A stretch of 64,000 nt of DNA from Gardnerella massiliensis (GTDB lineage Bacteria > Actinomycetota > Actinomycetes > Actinomycetales > Bifidobacteriaceae). The position numbers and the translations under genes are program-made. Below the pieces are notes generated by a model. It did no database searches and had not been told where the DNA came from. It was given only the letters and a program-made list of their open reading frames with translations. The stretch covers positions 285,875-349,874 of the forward strand of contig NZ_LRTV01000001.1 in the NCBI RefSeq assembly GCF_003408845.1, read 5' to 3'. The first letter of the stretch is position 1, and the number at the start of each line of letters is the position of its first letter. Of the stretch, positions 1-12,965 are shown piece by piece.

Positions 1-15
1 AGCATATTACGCAAG

Positions 16-2877
16 ATGCGCATACAACGACAAAATACGCAACATTCGCAAACGTCGCCAAGTAAAAAACAAAATCCTATTGTTACGCCTACTACTACGC
101 CTACTGTTTATGGCGATGTAGTTATGCAAGCTTCTTTAGATGACGGCTTACACCAAGTTGCCTCGTGGCTTTGCTGCTTACAAGGCAAACGTAAAAAGTA
201 TACGATTGAGGGCACGCGAGTATCATTACCAGATGCTTTGCGCTGTAATCTTTCTTATGAAGACGCTATTGCCACAGCATTTTTTGCAACATTTTTCATA
301 CCTGATTTGCATCAGACTTTGGTTGGCTTTGGGTACAGTCACGTTTTGCGTAGGTTACAAAATGAAGCCCCACTTGGCGCTATTCGTCGAAGCGTAGCAG
401 ATATTGATAAAGCAATAGACAGGGGCTTGCGTGTTTCCGGCTTGGAAGAGTATTACAAACGCGTTATGCAAGACGTTGGAGCATTAGAGCCAACGCGAAG
501 CCTTGAAGCATTTCACGGTGCAGAAAGACTACACCTGCAGTCAGCTCAACGAACTTCAGCACACTATCTTATTTGGGATGACTCGCTTGAGCCTGCCGCA
601 GCGCTAAAAGTACTACGTATTGAAGGCGCTCTCAATCGTCTACAGGCAGTCTATCGGTGCTTGCAATCGAACGCTTCACAAGGTGGGAAAACTACAGAAG
701 ATAACGTAACTTGCGAGCGCATTGCTGCTATTGATAACGCAATTATTGAAGATCCTGCTTTTATTGCTAGCGAAGCTTTAGGAATGCAAAGTTTTGGCAA
801 CCCTTTGCAAGATGACAACATACGTCCACTGATGCACTTGTGGCGTAAAGCGCGCAAATGCCAACAGTCTGCTTCTTATCTAAAACAAACTAAAGCAGGA
901 GAGTGGCAGTATCGTCAATCTCTTGCCGAACTTATTCGCAGCTTATATTTACCCTTCCGTTTCGACGCCGACTTTCGTTCGCATCTTAACGATGGGAAAG
1001 TTGCCATCGCTTTTACCGCAACAGGCACATCTTTGATGCCATCATGCACTTATGATGCCGTATCAAACACCTGGAACAAGCTTAATAACAGCGAGAAATC
1101 GCGCGTGGCCACAGATTATAATCTTCGACTTGGCATAATGCTTGCAACTCTCGCATTTGGTATTAACGAACAAATACAGCACGTGTCAATTCGACTCGAT
1201 TCCATCGGCCTTGAGGAAATGGTTGCTGCTCAAGATAGCGCTATTAGCACGCTACTCAATCGCACGCTAAGAGCGTTACGCAATATGAACGGTAGTGTTA
1301 CTCCGTCAAAAGGCGAACCAAAAGATGGAGACGTTCATGGAGATCCTGCTCAACTTCAGGATTTACAACATCTGCCTCTTGCCGATGTTATTGATGCCGC
1401 ACAATCACTAGTCGATGCTCATACTGCGGATATTACTAAAGCAGTAGCAACAGATGCCGGCGATGCTGAAGATAGTGTCACTGTTGAAATCACAGACGAT
1501 GACGCCAATAATGCTACTGGCAGTACCGACGGCAATCCTCTATCCGCATTTAGCGAACCTCCAGAAATACGAACGTTAGTAACGGTAACTTTTGAACGCG
1601 AATCTTTTATAAAACATATTCGCGCGCACGGATTGCAAAATCCTATAGAATTTTATCGTCAGTCGCATGCCGTTTTGCGCGTGAAAGAAAACAATACTCT
1701 TGAAACCATTGAGCCATCGTTTGACTTGCACGATTCGTGTTTTGCCCCTCACGGCGCTCAAGAAGAACCCGAATTTTCCGATACTATTTTTGACAATAAT
1801 CAAGAAGAAATTTTAGGAACCTACTATTCTCAAGGTCTTTCAATTCAAAGAGAAGACTTACTACAGCAGGCAGTTACTGATTTTCATCATATTGCTTCTG
1901 AACCAATCCCGACAACAGCTGAAAAAGCTAGGGAAGCCATGCGTATTATTGATAGTATTGGCGACCCTGAGCTGAGCAAACGAGCGGACGACGTTACAAA
2001 AGCACTTATCGATGAAGCACCAATACCAGAGCTTTCCTTCACCGTTTCGCAAGACATTCACTCAATGCGCATACGAGCACACGAACAATTTATGGAAGGC
2101 GATCTTAAACAAGCGATTGAAGATTACGAGGAAAATATTGCTCGTTTCGACGCCATGTTTTCTGTAGGCAATACTGTCCCTCGCTACTTTAATTCTTACG
2201 CTGAGAGAGTAGTGTACAACCGTCTGTTTGCAACTCAAGACGAGCACACTTTACTTATTCCAGACGGGCTGTTCTACGCACACATGGAAATTGCGGATTT
2301 ACTTTCACAATTACACCAAAACGATGCAGCACTTAAGCATTTGAACACCATGGTTTCCTACGCTCCAACCTATGCTCTTTCGCATTTGAGACTCGCGGCG
2401 GCATTGTGCCAGCAGGAGGATTGGACCTCAGCTATTGCTGCCTGCTTAAACGCTTTACGCGTGTCGTTTGATAAAGACGATGCCGCATTTGCCTATTACA
2501 GGCTCGCGTATGCTGCGTGGATGCAAGATCGTTTTGCTTTAGCTGCCGGAGCTTACCGTATGGCAGACTATTTAGCTCCGGGGCGAATTGAGCCTTTAAG
2601 CGTGGAGTTAGAAGAATTATTGTCCAGAATGCAGTCGCAATGCTATAAAGCTCCACGTAATATGGACGAAGTGCGGCAGATTTTTCAGCAAGAGGATATT
2701 CCTGTCTGGCCAAATATTGAGGCAAATCATATTATTGGTAAGGCTGCGAAGCTTACTGTTGACGATGGTATGTTTGTGATTGCTCGAACATTATGCGTAG
2801 CACATATTCGTATGACACTATCGGAAGATTGGGAAGGTGCAGTGCAATCGCAATTTTTGCGTTCACTTAACGCATAA
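16..2877 (+). CDS. TPR-containing protein of unknown function
   Basis: I do not recognise this 953-aa protein as a named family. The C-terminal third (about residues 690-890) has several helix-turn-helix pairs with the small/large residue pattern of tetratricopeptide repeats, suggesting a protein-interaction scaffold. The middle (about 430-520) is acidic and low in complexity and looks like a linker. The N-terminal 400 residues are mostly helical with no motif I can name. There is no signal peptide or membrane segment, so a cytoplasmic location is likely. The frame is open to the window edge and no Shine-Dalgarno precedes the ATG at 16, so the true start may lie outside the window. ligA follows after 91 bp on the same strand. 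Coding potential is certain; function is not. Confidence 0.75.
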   Translation: MRIQRQNTQHSQTSPSKKQNPIVTPTTTPTVYGDVVMQASLDDGLHQVASWLCCLQGKRKKYTIEGTRVSLPDALRCNLSYEDAIATAFFATFFIPDLHQTLVGFGYSHVLRRLQNEAPLGAIRRSVADIDKAIDRGLRVSGLEEYYKRVMQDVGALEPTRSLEAFHGAERLHLQSAQRTSAHYLIWDDSLEPAAALKVLRIEGALNRLQAVYRCLQSNASQGGKTTEDNVTCERIAAIDNAIIEDPAFIASEALGMQSFGNPLQDDNIRPLMHLWRKARKCQQSASYLKQTKAGEWQYRQSLAELIRSLYLPFRFDADFRSHLNDGKVAIAFTATGTSLMPSCTYDAVSNTWNKLNNSEKSRVATDYNLRLGIMLATLAFGINEQIQHVSIRLDSIGLEEMVAAQDSAISTLLNRTLRALRNMNGSVTPSKGEPKDGDVHGDPAQLQDLQHLPLADVIDAAQSLVDAHTADITKAVATDAGDAEDSVTVEITDDDANNATGSTDGNPLSAFSEPPEIRTLVTVTFERESFIKHIRAHGLQNPIEFYRQSHAVLRVKENNTLETIEPSFDLHDSCFAPHGAQEEPEFSDTIFDNNQEEILGTYYSQGLSIQREDLLQQAVTDFHHIASEPIPTTAEKAREAMRIIDSIGDPELSKRADDVTKALIDEAPIPELSFTVSQDIHSMRIRAHEQFMEGDLKQAIEDYEENIARFDAMFSVGNTVPRYFNSYAERVVYNRLFATQDEHTLLIPDGLFYAHMEIADLLSQLHQNDAALKHLNTMVSYAPTYALSHLRLAAALCQQEDWTSAIAACLNALRVSFDKDDAAFAYYRLAYAAWMQDRFALAAGAYRMADYLAPGRIEPLSVELEELLSRMQSQCYKAPRNMDEVRQIFQQEDIPVWPNIEANHIIGKAAKLTVDDGMFVIARTLCVAHIRMTLSEDWEGAVQSQFLRSLNA

Positions 2878-2956
2878 AAAGCTACGTAAATTTCATAATC
2901 ATAAACTTCATAATAACTTCATAAACGTCACAAACGTGTAAAACATATCGAGTTGA

Positions 2957-5905
<2,949 letters not shown>

Positions 5906-5910
5906 CGTAT

Positions 5911-7041
5911 ATGAACGCAAGCGAACTTGAAACACGCCTTTACGATCTGCTCGGCAGCGTTATTGACCCTGAATTAGGACGTTCAGTTACCGAACTCAAT
6001 ATGGTAACTGGCGTGCATGTTAGTGCAAAAAACGCAGGCTTAAACGCTTCTCTGCCAGAATATGATGTTGAAATCAATCTTGAACTCACAGTGCCAAATT
6101 GCCCACTAGCGCAAGTCATATCCGAACGAGTTACAACAGCAATTTCGCAATATCCTCATGCCACACTCGTTCCGCATGTTCACATTACAGCAATGAGCGC
6201 AAGCAAATTAGCCGAGCTCGTATCAAATTTGAAAGCTGAGCGTAGGGAAAATCCCTTTAACAAAGCTGGAGCCCACACAAGAATTTTCGCCATCGCCTCC
6301 GGTAAAGGCGGGGTAGGGAAATCTTCTATAACCGCCAATTTAGCAGCAACTTTTGCGGCACTAGGTTACGACACGGCAGCTATCGACGCTGACGTATACG
6401 GTTTTTCCTTACCGCGCATGTTTGGAGTAAATTCTCAGCCTACGAATCTTAACGGTATGCTGATGCCGGTTGTTGCTTGGGGAGTAAAGCTTATTTCAAT
6501 CGGCATGTTTGCTGGAACTGATCGCGCTATTTTGTGGCGAGGTCCACGTTTACAGCGCTCGTTAGAACAGTTTTTATCAGACGTTTGGTGGGGAAATCCA
6601 GATGTTCTTTTGCTTGATTTAGCTCCGGGAACGGGGGATATGGCATTAGCAGTCGCGCAATCGTTACCTAACGTAGAACTTGTAGTAGTTACTACTCCGC
6701 AACCAAGCGCATCGGACGTAGCTGTAAGAGCAGGACTTATGGCTTTGCAAATTCCAGTGAGTGTGCGCGGCGTAGTAGAAAACATGAGCTGGTTTGAAAA
6801 CAATGGTGAACGCTTAGAAATATTTGGTTCCGGAGGTGGGAAACGCGTAAGCGAACAGCTTTGCAATGCTCTACATACCAATATTCCGCTTCTAGCTCAG
6901 CTTCCTCTGGACACGTCTCTTCGAGAAATTGGCGAAGCGGGGCGACCTGCGGTACTTGCGGAAGACGGCAAACTAGCCGACTCACCATTAGCTAATACTT
7001 TTGTTAAACTTGCAAAAAGCTTAATGGAAAAATCTGAGTAA
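5911..7041 (+). CDS. mrp: Mrp/NBP35-type iron-sulfur carrier ATPase
   Basis: P-loop ATPase of the Mrp/ApbC family, which carries and transfers Fe-S clusters. An N-terminal MIP18/DUF59 domain (about 1-100) is followed by the deviant Walker A, SGKGGVGKSS (about residues 130-140), and a conserved PGTGD motif. The CxxC motif that binds the bridging cluster in Mrp/NBP35, normally just after the ENMS segment, is absent; this protein reads ENMSWFENNG there. Cluster binding may therefore be altered, as I believe also occurs in other actinobacterial Mrp proteins. No Shine-Dalgarno is visible, and the ATG lies 5 bp after the ligA stop, so translation is probably coupled to ligA. Confidence 0.9.
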   Translation: MNASELETRLYDLLGSVIDPELGRSVTELNMVTGVHVSAKNAGLNASLPEYDVEINLELTVPNCPLAQVISERVTTAISQYPHATLVPHVHITAMSASKLAELVSNLKAERRENPFNKAGAHTRIFAIASGKGGVGKSSITANLAATFAALGYDTAAIDADVYGFSLPRMFGVNSQPTNLNGMLMPVVAWGVKLISIGMFAGTDRAILWRGPRLQRSLEQFLSDVWWGNPDVLLLDLAPGTGDMALAVAQSLPNVELVVVTTPQPSASDVAVRAGLMALQIPVSVRGVVENMSWFENNGERLEIFGSGGGKRVSEQLCNALHTNIPLLAQLPLDTSLREIGEAGRPAVLAEDGKLADSPLANTFVKLAKSLMEKSE

Positions 7042-7047
7042 AAATAA

Positions 7048-7082
7048 ATATGGGGTCACTTTACTTTCAAGCAACCCCATAT
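7048..7082. terminator. Bidirectional terminator between mrp and the DUF349 gene
   Basis: The 9-bp arms ATATGGGGT (7048-7056) and ACCCCATAT (7074-7082) pair perfectly around a 17-nt loop and have A/T-rich flanks on both sides. The hairpin lies between two convergent genes and can serve both. Confidence 0.7.
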
Positions 7083-7116
7083 TATTAATCTTTTGAGAAG
7101 ATTACGCTACTAAACG

Positions 7117-8487
7117 CTACTTAATGGCGTTCAACCATTGTTCCTTAGTAGCTTTTTCAGCCTGCAACTTAGCCTTACGGTTCTTATCAGTTTCCTTTGC
7201 AATTGCAGCATCAAGATCTTCAAGCTGTGCCTGAAGTTGCAAAGCAAAACTAGACTTACGAGCGTTAGCCTCAGGATCTTCATCCCTCCAAGCGGCTTCC
7301 TCAACAGCCTTAATCTTCTTATCAACTTCGTTCAAACGAGACTCAATACGACGCATATCTTCGCGAGGAACGAAACCAATAGCATCCCATTCTTCCTGAA
7401 TTTGAGACAGCGCTTGACGAGCCTTTTTAGCAGCTTCCTCATTTTCTACAGGAAGCAAAGCCTCAGCCTTCACCAACAAAGCTTCCTTCTTGGAAAGATT
7501 CTCCTGCTCACCAGCATTGAGCTTCTCACGATCAGCCTGACGCGCATGGTAGAAGGCGTCAGCAGCCTCACGGAACTTAGTCCACAAAGCGTCATCATGT
7601 TGACGACCAGCGTTACCAGCTTTCTTCCAACGATCCATCAAAGCATTAAACTTCATAGAAGTTTCACGCCAATCAGTGGAATCTTTCAAAGTTTCTGCTT
7701 CAGCAATAATTGCTTCCTTAAGCTGCTTGGCGTTATTACGCACGTGCTCGCGTTCCTTAACCCAAGCGTTCCTAGCCTGAGTAAAGGTCGAACGAGCCTT
7801 AGAGAAACGCTGCCACAGTGCGTCAGCGTCAGTCTTGTTCAAATGAATGGTAGTGCGCTGATGCTCCTGCCACTCGTCAAATAAAGCACGTAACTTGTCG
7901 TTAAGCTCACGCCAATTCGTCGAATCGCCCATATTAGCAATTAAAGCTTCAGCACGTTCTACAATAGCTGCACGCTCTTTCAAAGCCTTTTCAAGAGCTT
8001 CTTTACGAGCTTGGCTCATCGCTTCCTTTTTTTCTTCGCCTTTTGCTTTCAACTCGGCGTGTCGCGCACGCAAAGCGGCAATGTCACCAACCGCAGCAGG
8101 GTTGTCTAACTCAGCTTGCAAAGCATTCAAAGTTTCGTCAATTTCTTTCGCCTTTACGTTGGAAGATTCCAAACGCTTGGCGAACAAATCAAGCTTAATC
8201 TTCAAGTCAAGATAGCGATGAATATAGAAGGTCAATGCTTCTTCAGGAGTGCCAGTGGAGTACTGACCAACCTCACGTTCGGCCCCATCTTCCTTAACAT
8301 AAACAGTGCCACTTTCATCAACGCGGCCAAAGGTTTTCGCGGCTTTAATATCTTCTTCGCTATAGGAAATAGTTGGTGCCTGGGCAACAACACGAGCTTT
8401 ATGCGCGAAGCTAGCCGGCGACGGCGCGTGTGGCTTTGGGGTAGTAGTGGATTGAGTATTTTCTTCAGGTTTAGTCTGTTCGGTCAC
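7117..8487 (-). CDS. DUF349-domain coiled-coil protein
   Basis: A 456-aa, highly charged, nearly all-helical protein. Several copies of the DUF349 repeat are visible, each built around W-R-E or W...FR/F-K with D-A-L-W-x-x-F. The N-terminal 40 residues are Pro/Thr-rich and disordered. Actinobacterial and proteobacterial members have no settled role. Start choice: the frame is open for 27 codons upstream, but GTG at 8487 is preceded by AAGGAG at good spacing, and the divergent hisS promoter occupies the region beyond, so I prefer GTG. It converges with mrp and diverges from hisS. Confidence 0.85.
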   Translation of the reverse strand: MTEQTKPEENTQSTTTPKPHAPSPASFAHKARVVAQAPTISYSEEDIKAAKTFGRVDESGTVYVKEDGAEREVGQYSTGTPEEALTFYIHRYLDLKIKLDLFAKRLESSNVKAKEIDETLNALQAELDNPAAVGDIAALRARHAELKAKGEEKKEAMSQARKEALEKALKERAAIVERAEALIANMGDSTNWRELNDKLRALFDEWQEHQRTTIHLNKTDADALWQRFSKARSTFTQARNAWVKEREHVRNNAKQLKEAIIAEAETLKDSTDWRETSMKFNALMDRWKKAGNAGRQHDDALWTKFREAADAFYHARQADREKLNAGEQENLSKKEALLVKAEALLPVENEEAAKKARQALSQIQEEWDAIGFVPREDMRRIESRLNEVDKKIKAVEEAAWRDEDPEANARKSSFALQLQAQLEDLDAAIAKETDKNRKAKLQAEKATKEQWLNAIK

Positions 8488-8569
8488 GGTCGACTCCTTA
8501 CAGCAGATGCACGGTAACAGTGTTACGAATAAGTATGACGGTAAGCCATGATTTTTCCGCAACACCACC

Positions 8570-8582
8570 TATTATAGTGGAC
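8570..8582 (+). promoter_or_regulatory. Candidate leaderless promoter -10 of hisS
   Basis: TATTAT at 8570-8575 is followed by 7 nt and then the hisS ATG. No Shine-Dalgarno is present, which fits a transcript starting at the A of the start codon. No clear -35. Confidence 0.5.
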
Positions 8583-9983
8583 ATGGTACAAGGCTCATCA
8601 ATCTCAGGTTTCCCTGAATGGCTTCCTAGTGAACGCGCTGTAGAACAGCAAGTAATTGACACGCTACGAGAAGTCTTTGAACTCAATGGTTTTATTGGCA
8701 TTGAAACGCGTGCCGTAGAGCAGGGTTCAAGTTTGTTAAAAAAGGGCGAAACTAGTAAAGAAATTTATTTATTGTCGCGTTTGCAGGAAGTTGGCCACGA
8801 ATCCGACACTCCAATTGAAGAACGAATCGGTTTGCATTTTGATTTAACAGTGCCGCTAAGTCGTTATGTTGTAGAACACACTGGAGATTTGGCGTTCCCA
8901 TTCAAGCGCTGGCAGATGCAGAAGGTTTGGCGAGGAGAGCGTCCACAAGAAGGCCGTTTCCGCGAATTTGTACAAGCAGATATTGATGTTGTTGGAAATG
9001 GTGAACTTCCATCCCACTACGAAGTTGAGTTGCCGCTCGTGATGGTCGAAGCTCTTGAACGCTTACGCAAGTTTGGACTTCCTAAAGCAACGGTTCACGC
9101 TAATAATCGTAAGCTTTCTGAAGGTTTTTACCGCGGTATTGGCTTAACTGATATTGAAGGCGTACTTCGAGAAATCGATAAGCTAGATAAAATCGGTGCA
9201 GATGAAGTAGCTAAACTTCTGGTAAAAGAGTGCGGTGCTACGGATTCTCAAGCCGCAGCCTGCTTGGAATTAGCAGAGCTTACTGCAGCAACAGGTGAAG
9301 AATTAAAGTCTCGTTTTGACGCATTATGTGAGAAGCACAATATTTCCCGCAGTGAAGACAATGAATCATACGTTTTAGCTTCAGAAGGCGTCGAAACGTT
9401 GGCAATGATTGTTGACGAGGCAGCTCGAATTCGTCCTGGTGCCGTAGTCGCTGATTTGAAGATTGCTCGTGGACTTGACTATTATACCGGTTCCGTTTAC
9501 GAGACTTTCCTTGATAACGCAGCATCTCTAGGCTCTATCTGCTCCGGAGGTCGTTACGACAATCTCGTTTCACAAGGAAAGAAAAAGTATCCAGGCGTAG
9601 GTTTGTCTATTGGTATGTCTCGCTTACTTTCTTACATGCTACACACGGCAGGTGCGACCGTTTCGCGAGTTTCTCCGGCTGCAGTGCTCGTAGCAGTTTG
9701 GAATGAGGAGGATCGTCCCGCATGCAACGAAATCGCTAGGAAACTTCGCGACCGTGGTATTGCAGTTGACGTTGCGCCGACGGCAGCCAAGCTTGGCAAA
9801 CAAATTAAATATGCAGACAAGCTGGGTATTCCTTACGTATGGTTCCCTGCAGATAGTACTGAATCTGAGTCTTCTCACGATGAGGTAAAAAATATTATTA
9901 CTGGCGAGCAAGAATCCGCAGATGTCACGTCGTGGCAACCGGATACTGTTTATGCCCGGCAGACAGTTTCTTGCGCCCAATAA
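8583..9983 (+). CDS. hisS: Histidyl-tRNA synthetase
   Basis: Class II synthetase that charges tRNA-His. Motif 2 is visible (R-E-F-V-Q-A-D-I-D-V-V), as is the histidine-binding loop R-G-L-D-Y-Y-T-G. The C-terminal anticodon-binding domain starts around residue 360. The ATG at 8583 gives a 466-aa protein beginning MVQGSSISGFPEWLP, which matches the usual bifidobacterial N-terminus. The 21 codons upstream are open but lack a ribosome site and overlap the promoter. Translation is probably leaderless. aspS follows after 91 bp, an arrangement common in actinobacteria. Confidence 0.95.
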   Translation: MVQGSSISGFPEWLPSERAVEQQVIDTLREVFELNGFIGIETRAVEQGSSLLKKGETSKEIYLLSRLQEVGHESDTPIEERIGLHFDLTVPLSRYVVEHTGDLAFPFKRWQMQKVWRGERPQEGRFREFVQADIDVVGNGELPSHYEVELPLVMVEALERLRKFGLPKATVHANNRKLSEGFYRGIGLTDIEGVLREIDKLDKIGADEVAKLLVKECGATDSQAAACLELAELTAATGEELKSRFDALCEKHNISRSEDNESYVLASEGVETLAMIVDEAARIRPGAVVADLKIARGLDYYTGSVYETFLDNAASLGSICSGGRYDNLVSQGKKKYPGVGLSIGMSRLLSYMLHTAGATVSRVSPAAVLVAVWNEEDRPACNEIARKLRDRGIAVDVAPTAAKLGKQIKYADKLGIPYVWFPADSTESESSHDEVKNIITGEQESADVTSWQPDTVYARQTVSCAQ

Positions 9984-10074
9984 TAAGTGCGAATATTTTT
10001 CGCATATTAGGCTGCAGGTTCGTGTCAAATATAACAAATTAATACACTAATTAGAACGTAGAGGAAGTGGACTT

Positions 10075-11871
10075 ATGAGCCAGACGGCGTATCGTACACA
10101 TCATGCCGTTGAAGTGACTGAAGAATTGGTCGGGCAAAAAGTAACCATCGCTGGTTGGGTTGATCGTCGCCGCGATCACGGTGGCGTCGCCTTTGTTGAC
10201 GTCCGTGACAACACAGGCTTGGTGCAGGTTGTTATTTACGATGAGGAAACCGCACGACCATTGCGTAGTGAGTTCGTTGTACAGGTAACCGGTGAGGTTC
10301 GCTTGCGTCCGGATGGCAACGAGAATGACCATTTGGCAACTGGTAAGATCGAAATCGTTGCTGAAACGGTTACAATTCTCGCCAAATCTGATGCTTTGCC
10401 ATTCCAAGTTTCAACGGCTTTGGAAAACGAGTCCGAAAACAAGCTTCCTAGCGAAGATGTTCGTTTGAAGTACCGTTACCTTGATTTGCGTCGCCCGTCT
10501 ATGCAGCGCAATTTGAAGCTTCGCTCTGATATGGCTAAAGCTGCTCGTCACGCTTTGGAAGATATGGACTTCACTGAGGTAGAAACTCCAACCTTTATTA
10601 AGTCCACTCCAGAAGGCGCACGTGACTTTGTTGTCCCAGCACGCTTGGTTCCAGGCTCTTGGTACGCACTCCCACAGTCTCCGCAGCTTTTGAAGCAGCT
10701 GCTCATGGTTTCTGGCGTTGAACGCTACTACCAGCTTGCTCGTTGCTATCGCGATGAAGACTTCCGCGCGGATCGTCAGCCTGAGTTCACTCAGCTCGAT
10801 ATGGAAATGAGCTTTGCAAGCCAGGAAGATGTTATGGCTATGGCAGAGCGCGTTATTGCCGCTATTTGGAAGGAAGCCGGCCACGAAATTACTCTTCCTT
10901 TGCCTCGTATCACTTGGCAGGAAGCTATGGATAAGTACGGTTCCGATAAGCCAGATTTGCGCTTCGGTAATCCTCTTATTGAGTTGACTGACTTCTTTAA
11001 GAACACTCCATTCCGCGTGTTCCAAGCTCCTTATGTCGGCGCAGTCCTCTTTAAGGGCGGTGCTGAAACTCCTCGTCGTCAATTTGACGCTTGGCAGGAT
11101 TGGGCTAAGCAGCGTGGAGCTAAGGGCTTGGCTTACGTAGTCTTCGGTGAAGATGGCGAGTTGAAGGGGCCTGTGGCTAAGAATCTTAGTGAAGAAGAAC
11201 GCGCAGGCCTTAAGGAAGCTGTTGGCGCAGAAGATGGCGACGCAGTGTTCTTTGCAGCAGGCTCCCGCGAATCTTCGCAGCTTCTTCTTGGTGCTGTACG
11301 CGTAGAGCTTGCGAACCGCGCAGGTTTGCTTCATCCAGACGAGTTCGCTTTCACTTGGGTTGTTGACTTCCCACTGTTCAAGCGCACGGATGATCCAGAT
11401 GACGACGATGTTGCAGTCGGCCACTCCAAGTGGACTTCTATGCACCATCCGTTTACAATGCCATCTGCTGATTGGATCGATAAGTTTGATAAAGATCCAG
11501 AGCATGCTATGAGCGATTCTTACGACATCGTTTGCAACGGTAACGAAATGGGCGGCGGTTCCGTGCGTATTCACCGCGACGATATTCAAGATCGCGTTTT
11601 GAATGTTCTTGGAATCGACAAGGCTGAAGCTGATGAAAAGTTCGGATTCTTGCTTGAAGCCTTCAAGTATGGTGCTCCACCTCACGCTGGTATTGCTTTG
11701 GGCTGGGATCGTACTGCCGCAATTTTGGCAGGCGCAAGCTCCATTCGCGACGTCATCGCCTTCCCTAAGGCTGGCGGCGGCCGCGATCCTCTAACTGGCG
11801 CTCCAGCTCCAATTTCGGACGAACAGCGTGCAGAAACTGGCGTAGATTACGATCCAGAAGAAGACGAGTAA
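10075..11871 (+). CDS. aspS: Aspartyl-tRNA synthetase
   Basis: Class IIb synthetase of 598 aa that charges tRNA-Asp. It has an N-terminal OB anticodon-binding domain (about 1-110), the class II motif 2 region around [10 protein letters not shown], the bacterial GAD insertion domain (about 300-420) and motif 3, G-I-A-L-G-W-D-R, near 550. AGAGGAAGTGG sits before the ATG. Whether it is discriminating or also charges tRNA-Asn cannot be settled from this window. A strong terminator follows. Confidence 0.96.
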   Translation: MSQTAYRTHHAVEVTEELVGQKVTIAGWVDRRRDHGGVAFVDVRDNTGLVQVVIYDEETARPLRSEFVVQVTGEVRLRPDGNENDHLATGKIEIVAETVTILAKSDALPFQVSTALENESENKLPSEDVRLKYRYLDLRRPSMQRNLKLRSDMAKAARHALEDMDFTEVETPTFIKSTPEGARDFVVPARLVPGSWYALPQSPQLLKQLLMVSGVERYYQLARCYRDEDFRADRQPEFTQLDMEMSFASQEDVMAMAERVIAAIWKEAGHEITLPLPRITWQEAMDKYGSDKPDLRFGNPLIELTDFFKNTPFRVFQAPYVGAVLFKGGAETPRRQFDAWQDWAKQRGAKGLAYVVFGEDGELKGPVAKNLSEEERAGLKEAVGAEDGDAVFFAAGSRESSQLLLGAVRVELANRAGLLHPDEFAFTWVVDFPLFKRTDDPDDDDVAVGHSKWTSMHHPFTMPSADWIDKFDKDPEHAMSDSYDIVCNGNEMGGGSVRIHRDDIQDRVLNVLGIDKAEADEKFGFLLEAFKYGAPPHAGIALGWDRTAAILAGASSIRDVIAFPKAGGGRDPLTGAPAPISDEQRAETGVDYDPEEDE

Positions 11872-11936
11872 AATAGTATCGCATATTGCGAGTATTAATC
11901 GAATCACAGATTACGATTTGTAATATTCGCTCAAAT

Positions 11937-11981
11937 AAAAGCTGTTAGGTGTGATGAAATGTCACAACTAACAGCTTTTTT
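11937..11981 (+). terminator. Terminator after aspS
   Basis: AAAAGCTGTTAG (11937-11948) pairs perfectly with CTAACAGCTTTT (11968-11979), with further pairing inside the loop, and runs into T residues. The symmetric A/T flanks could also allow reverse function. Confidence 0.85.
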
Positions 11982-12039
11982 GTAACCTAAGAGTTACAAA
12001 ACGTAACGATAGCGATAAATAACTGTAACACAGCGTGAT

Positions 12040-12052
12040 TAGACTGCTTCAT
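12040..12052 (+). promoter_or_regulatory. Candidate leaderless promoter -10 of gluA
   Basis: TAGACT (12040-12045) lies exactly 7 nt before the ATG at 12053, and no Shine-Dalgarno is present. The spacing is the same as in the other SD-less genes of this window. Confidence 0.4.
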
Positions 12053-12865
12053 ATGGATAAGCAAGTAGCAAAGTCACATCCAAATGCCGAGGATATGACT
12101 TCCAGCACTGGTTCAGTGCACAAAGCGGCAACTCCTTTAGTAGAATTAAGCCATGTCGAAAAGCACTATGGAAAACTTCACGTGCTTAAGGATATTAATC
12201 TCACGGTTAATAAAGGCGAAGTACTTGTTATTATCGGTCCTTCCGGTTCTGGCAAGTCAACTATGTGCCGTACTATCAACCGTCTCGAAACTATTGATTC
12301 TGGCGATATTCGCATCGACGGCGAGCCACTTCCGCAAGAAGGCAAAGAACTCGCAGCTTTGCGCGCAGAAGTAGGCATGGTTTTCCAATCGTTTAACTTG
12401 TTCGCCAATAAAACAATTCTGGAAAACGTAACACTTGCTCCTATGAAAGTTCGTCATATGGATCAGCAAAGTGCAGAAACGTTAGCTATGGAATTGCTTG
12501 CGCGCGTAGGCGTTGATAACCAAGCCAACAAAATGCCTTCGCAACTTTCTGGCGGTCAGCAGCAGCGTGTTGCTATTGCTCGCGCTCTCGCTATGCAGCC
12601 AAAAGTTATGTTATTCGATGAGCCAACGTCCGCACTTGATCCGGAAATGGTGAATGAAGTACTTGACGTTATGGTTAATCTTGCTAAAGAAGGCATGACC
12701 ATGATTTGCGTAACTCACGAGATGGGCTTTGCGCGTAAAGCAGCAGATCGCATCGTGTTTATGACAGATGGTCATATTCTTGAGCAGGGAACTCCTGAAG
12801 AATTCTTCGAGAATCCGAAGACTGATCGAGCAAAAGATTTCCTTTCCAAGATTCTTACGCATTAA
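12053..12865 (+). CDS. gluA: Glutamate-type amino acid ABC transporter, ATP-binding subunit
   Basis: Cytoplasmic ATPase of a polar amino acid importer (GlnQ/GluA family). Walker [10 protein letters not shown], signature LSGGQQQR, Walker [14 protein letters not shown] and the switch histidine in CVTHEMGFA are all intact. The first 35 residues are a nonconserved tail before the conserved core. The upstream ATG at 12035 is also open, but the TANNNT-7-ATG arrangement favours 12053. It heads a four-gene set with a binding protein and two permeases, matching gluABCD of Corynebacterium. The exact substrate (glutamate, glutamine or aspartate) is inferred from subunit similarity only. Confidence 0.88.
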   Translation: MDKQVAKSHPNAEDMTSSTGSVHKAATPLVELSHVEKHYGKLHVLKDINLTVNKGEVLVIIGPSGSGKSTMCRTINRLETIDSGDIRIDGEPLPQEGKELAALRAEVGMVFQSFNLFANKTILENVTLAPMKVRHMDQQSAETLAMELLARVGVDNQANKMPSQLSGGQQQRVAIARALAMQPKVMLFDEPTSALDPEMVNEVLDVMVNLAKEGMTMICVTHEMGFARKAADRIVFMTDGHILEQGTPEEFFENPKTDRAKDFLSKILTH

Positions 12866-12965
12866 TAAAGTTTTTTCATTTGAGTTTTGAGTTTTAACTT
12901 TTAAGTCTTAAGTCTTACGAAGCTCACCACTATTGGAAAAACTGTTCTTACGAAGGGAATAAGTC

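Noticed and set aside
7138-8517. Long plus-strand ORFs opposite the DUF349 gene
   Set aside because: They are antisense shadows of a helical, charged reading frame; no ribosome sites and no family resemblance.
10411-11685. 424-codon minus-strand ORF within aspS
   Set aside because: aspS is unmistakable in the opposite sense, and the shadow frame has no start context or recognisable domain.
12880-12925. Short TTTTGAGTTT/TTAAGTC repeats before gluB
   Set aside because: Too short and degenerate to call a repeat element; ordinary AT-rich spacer.
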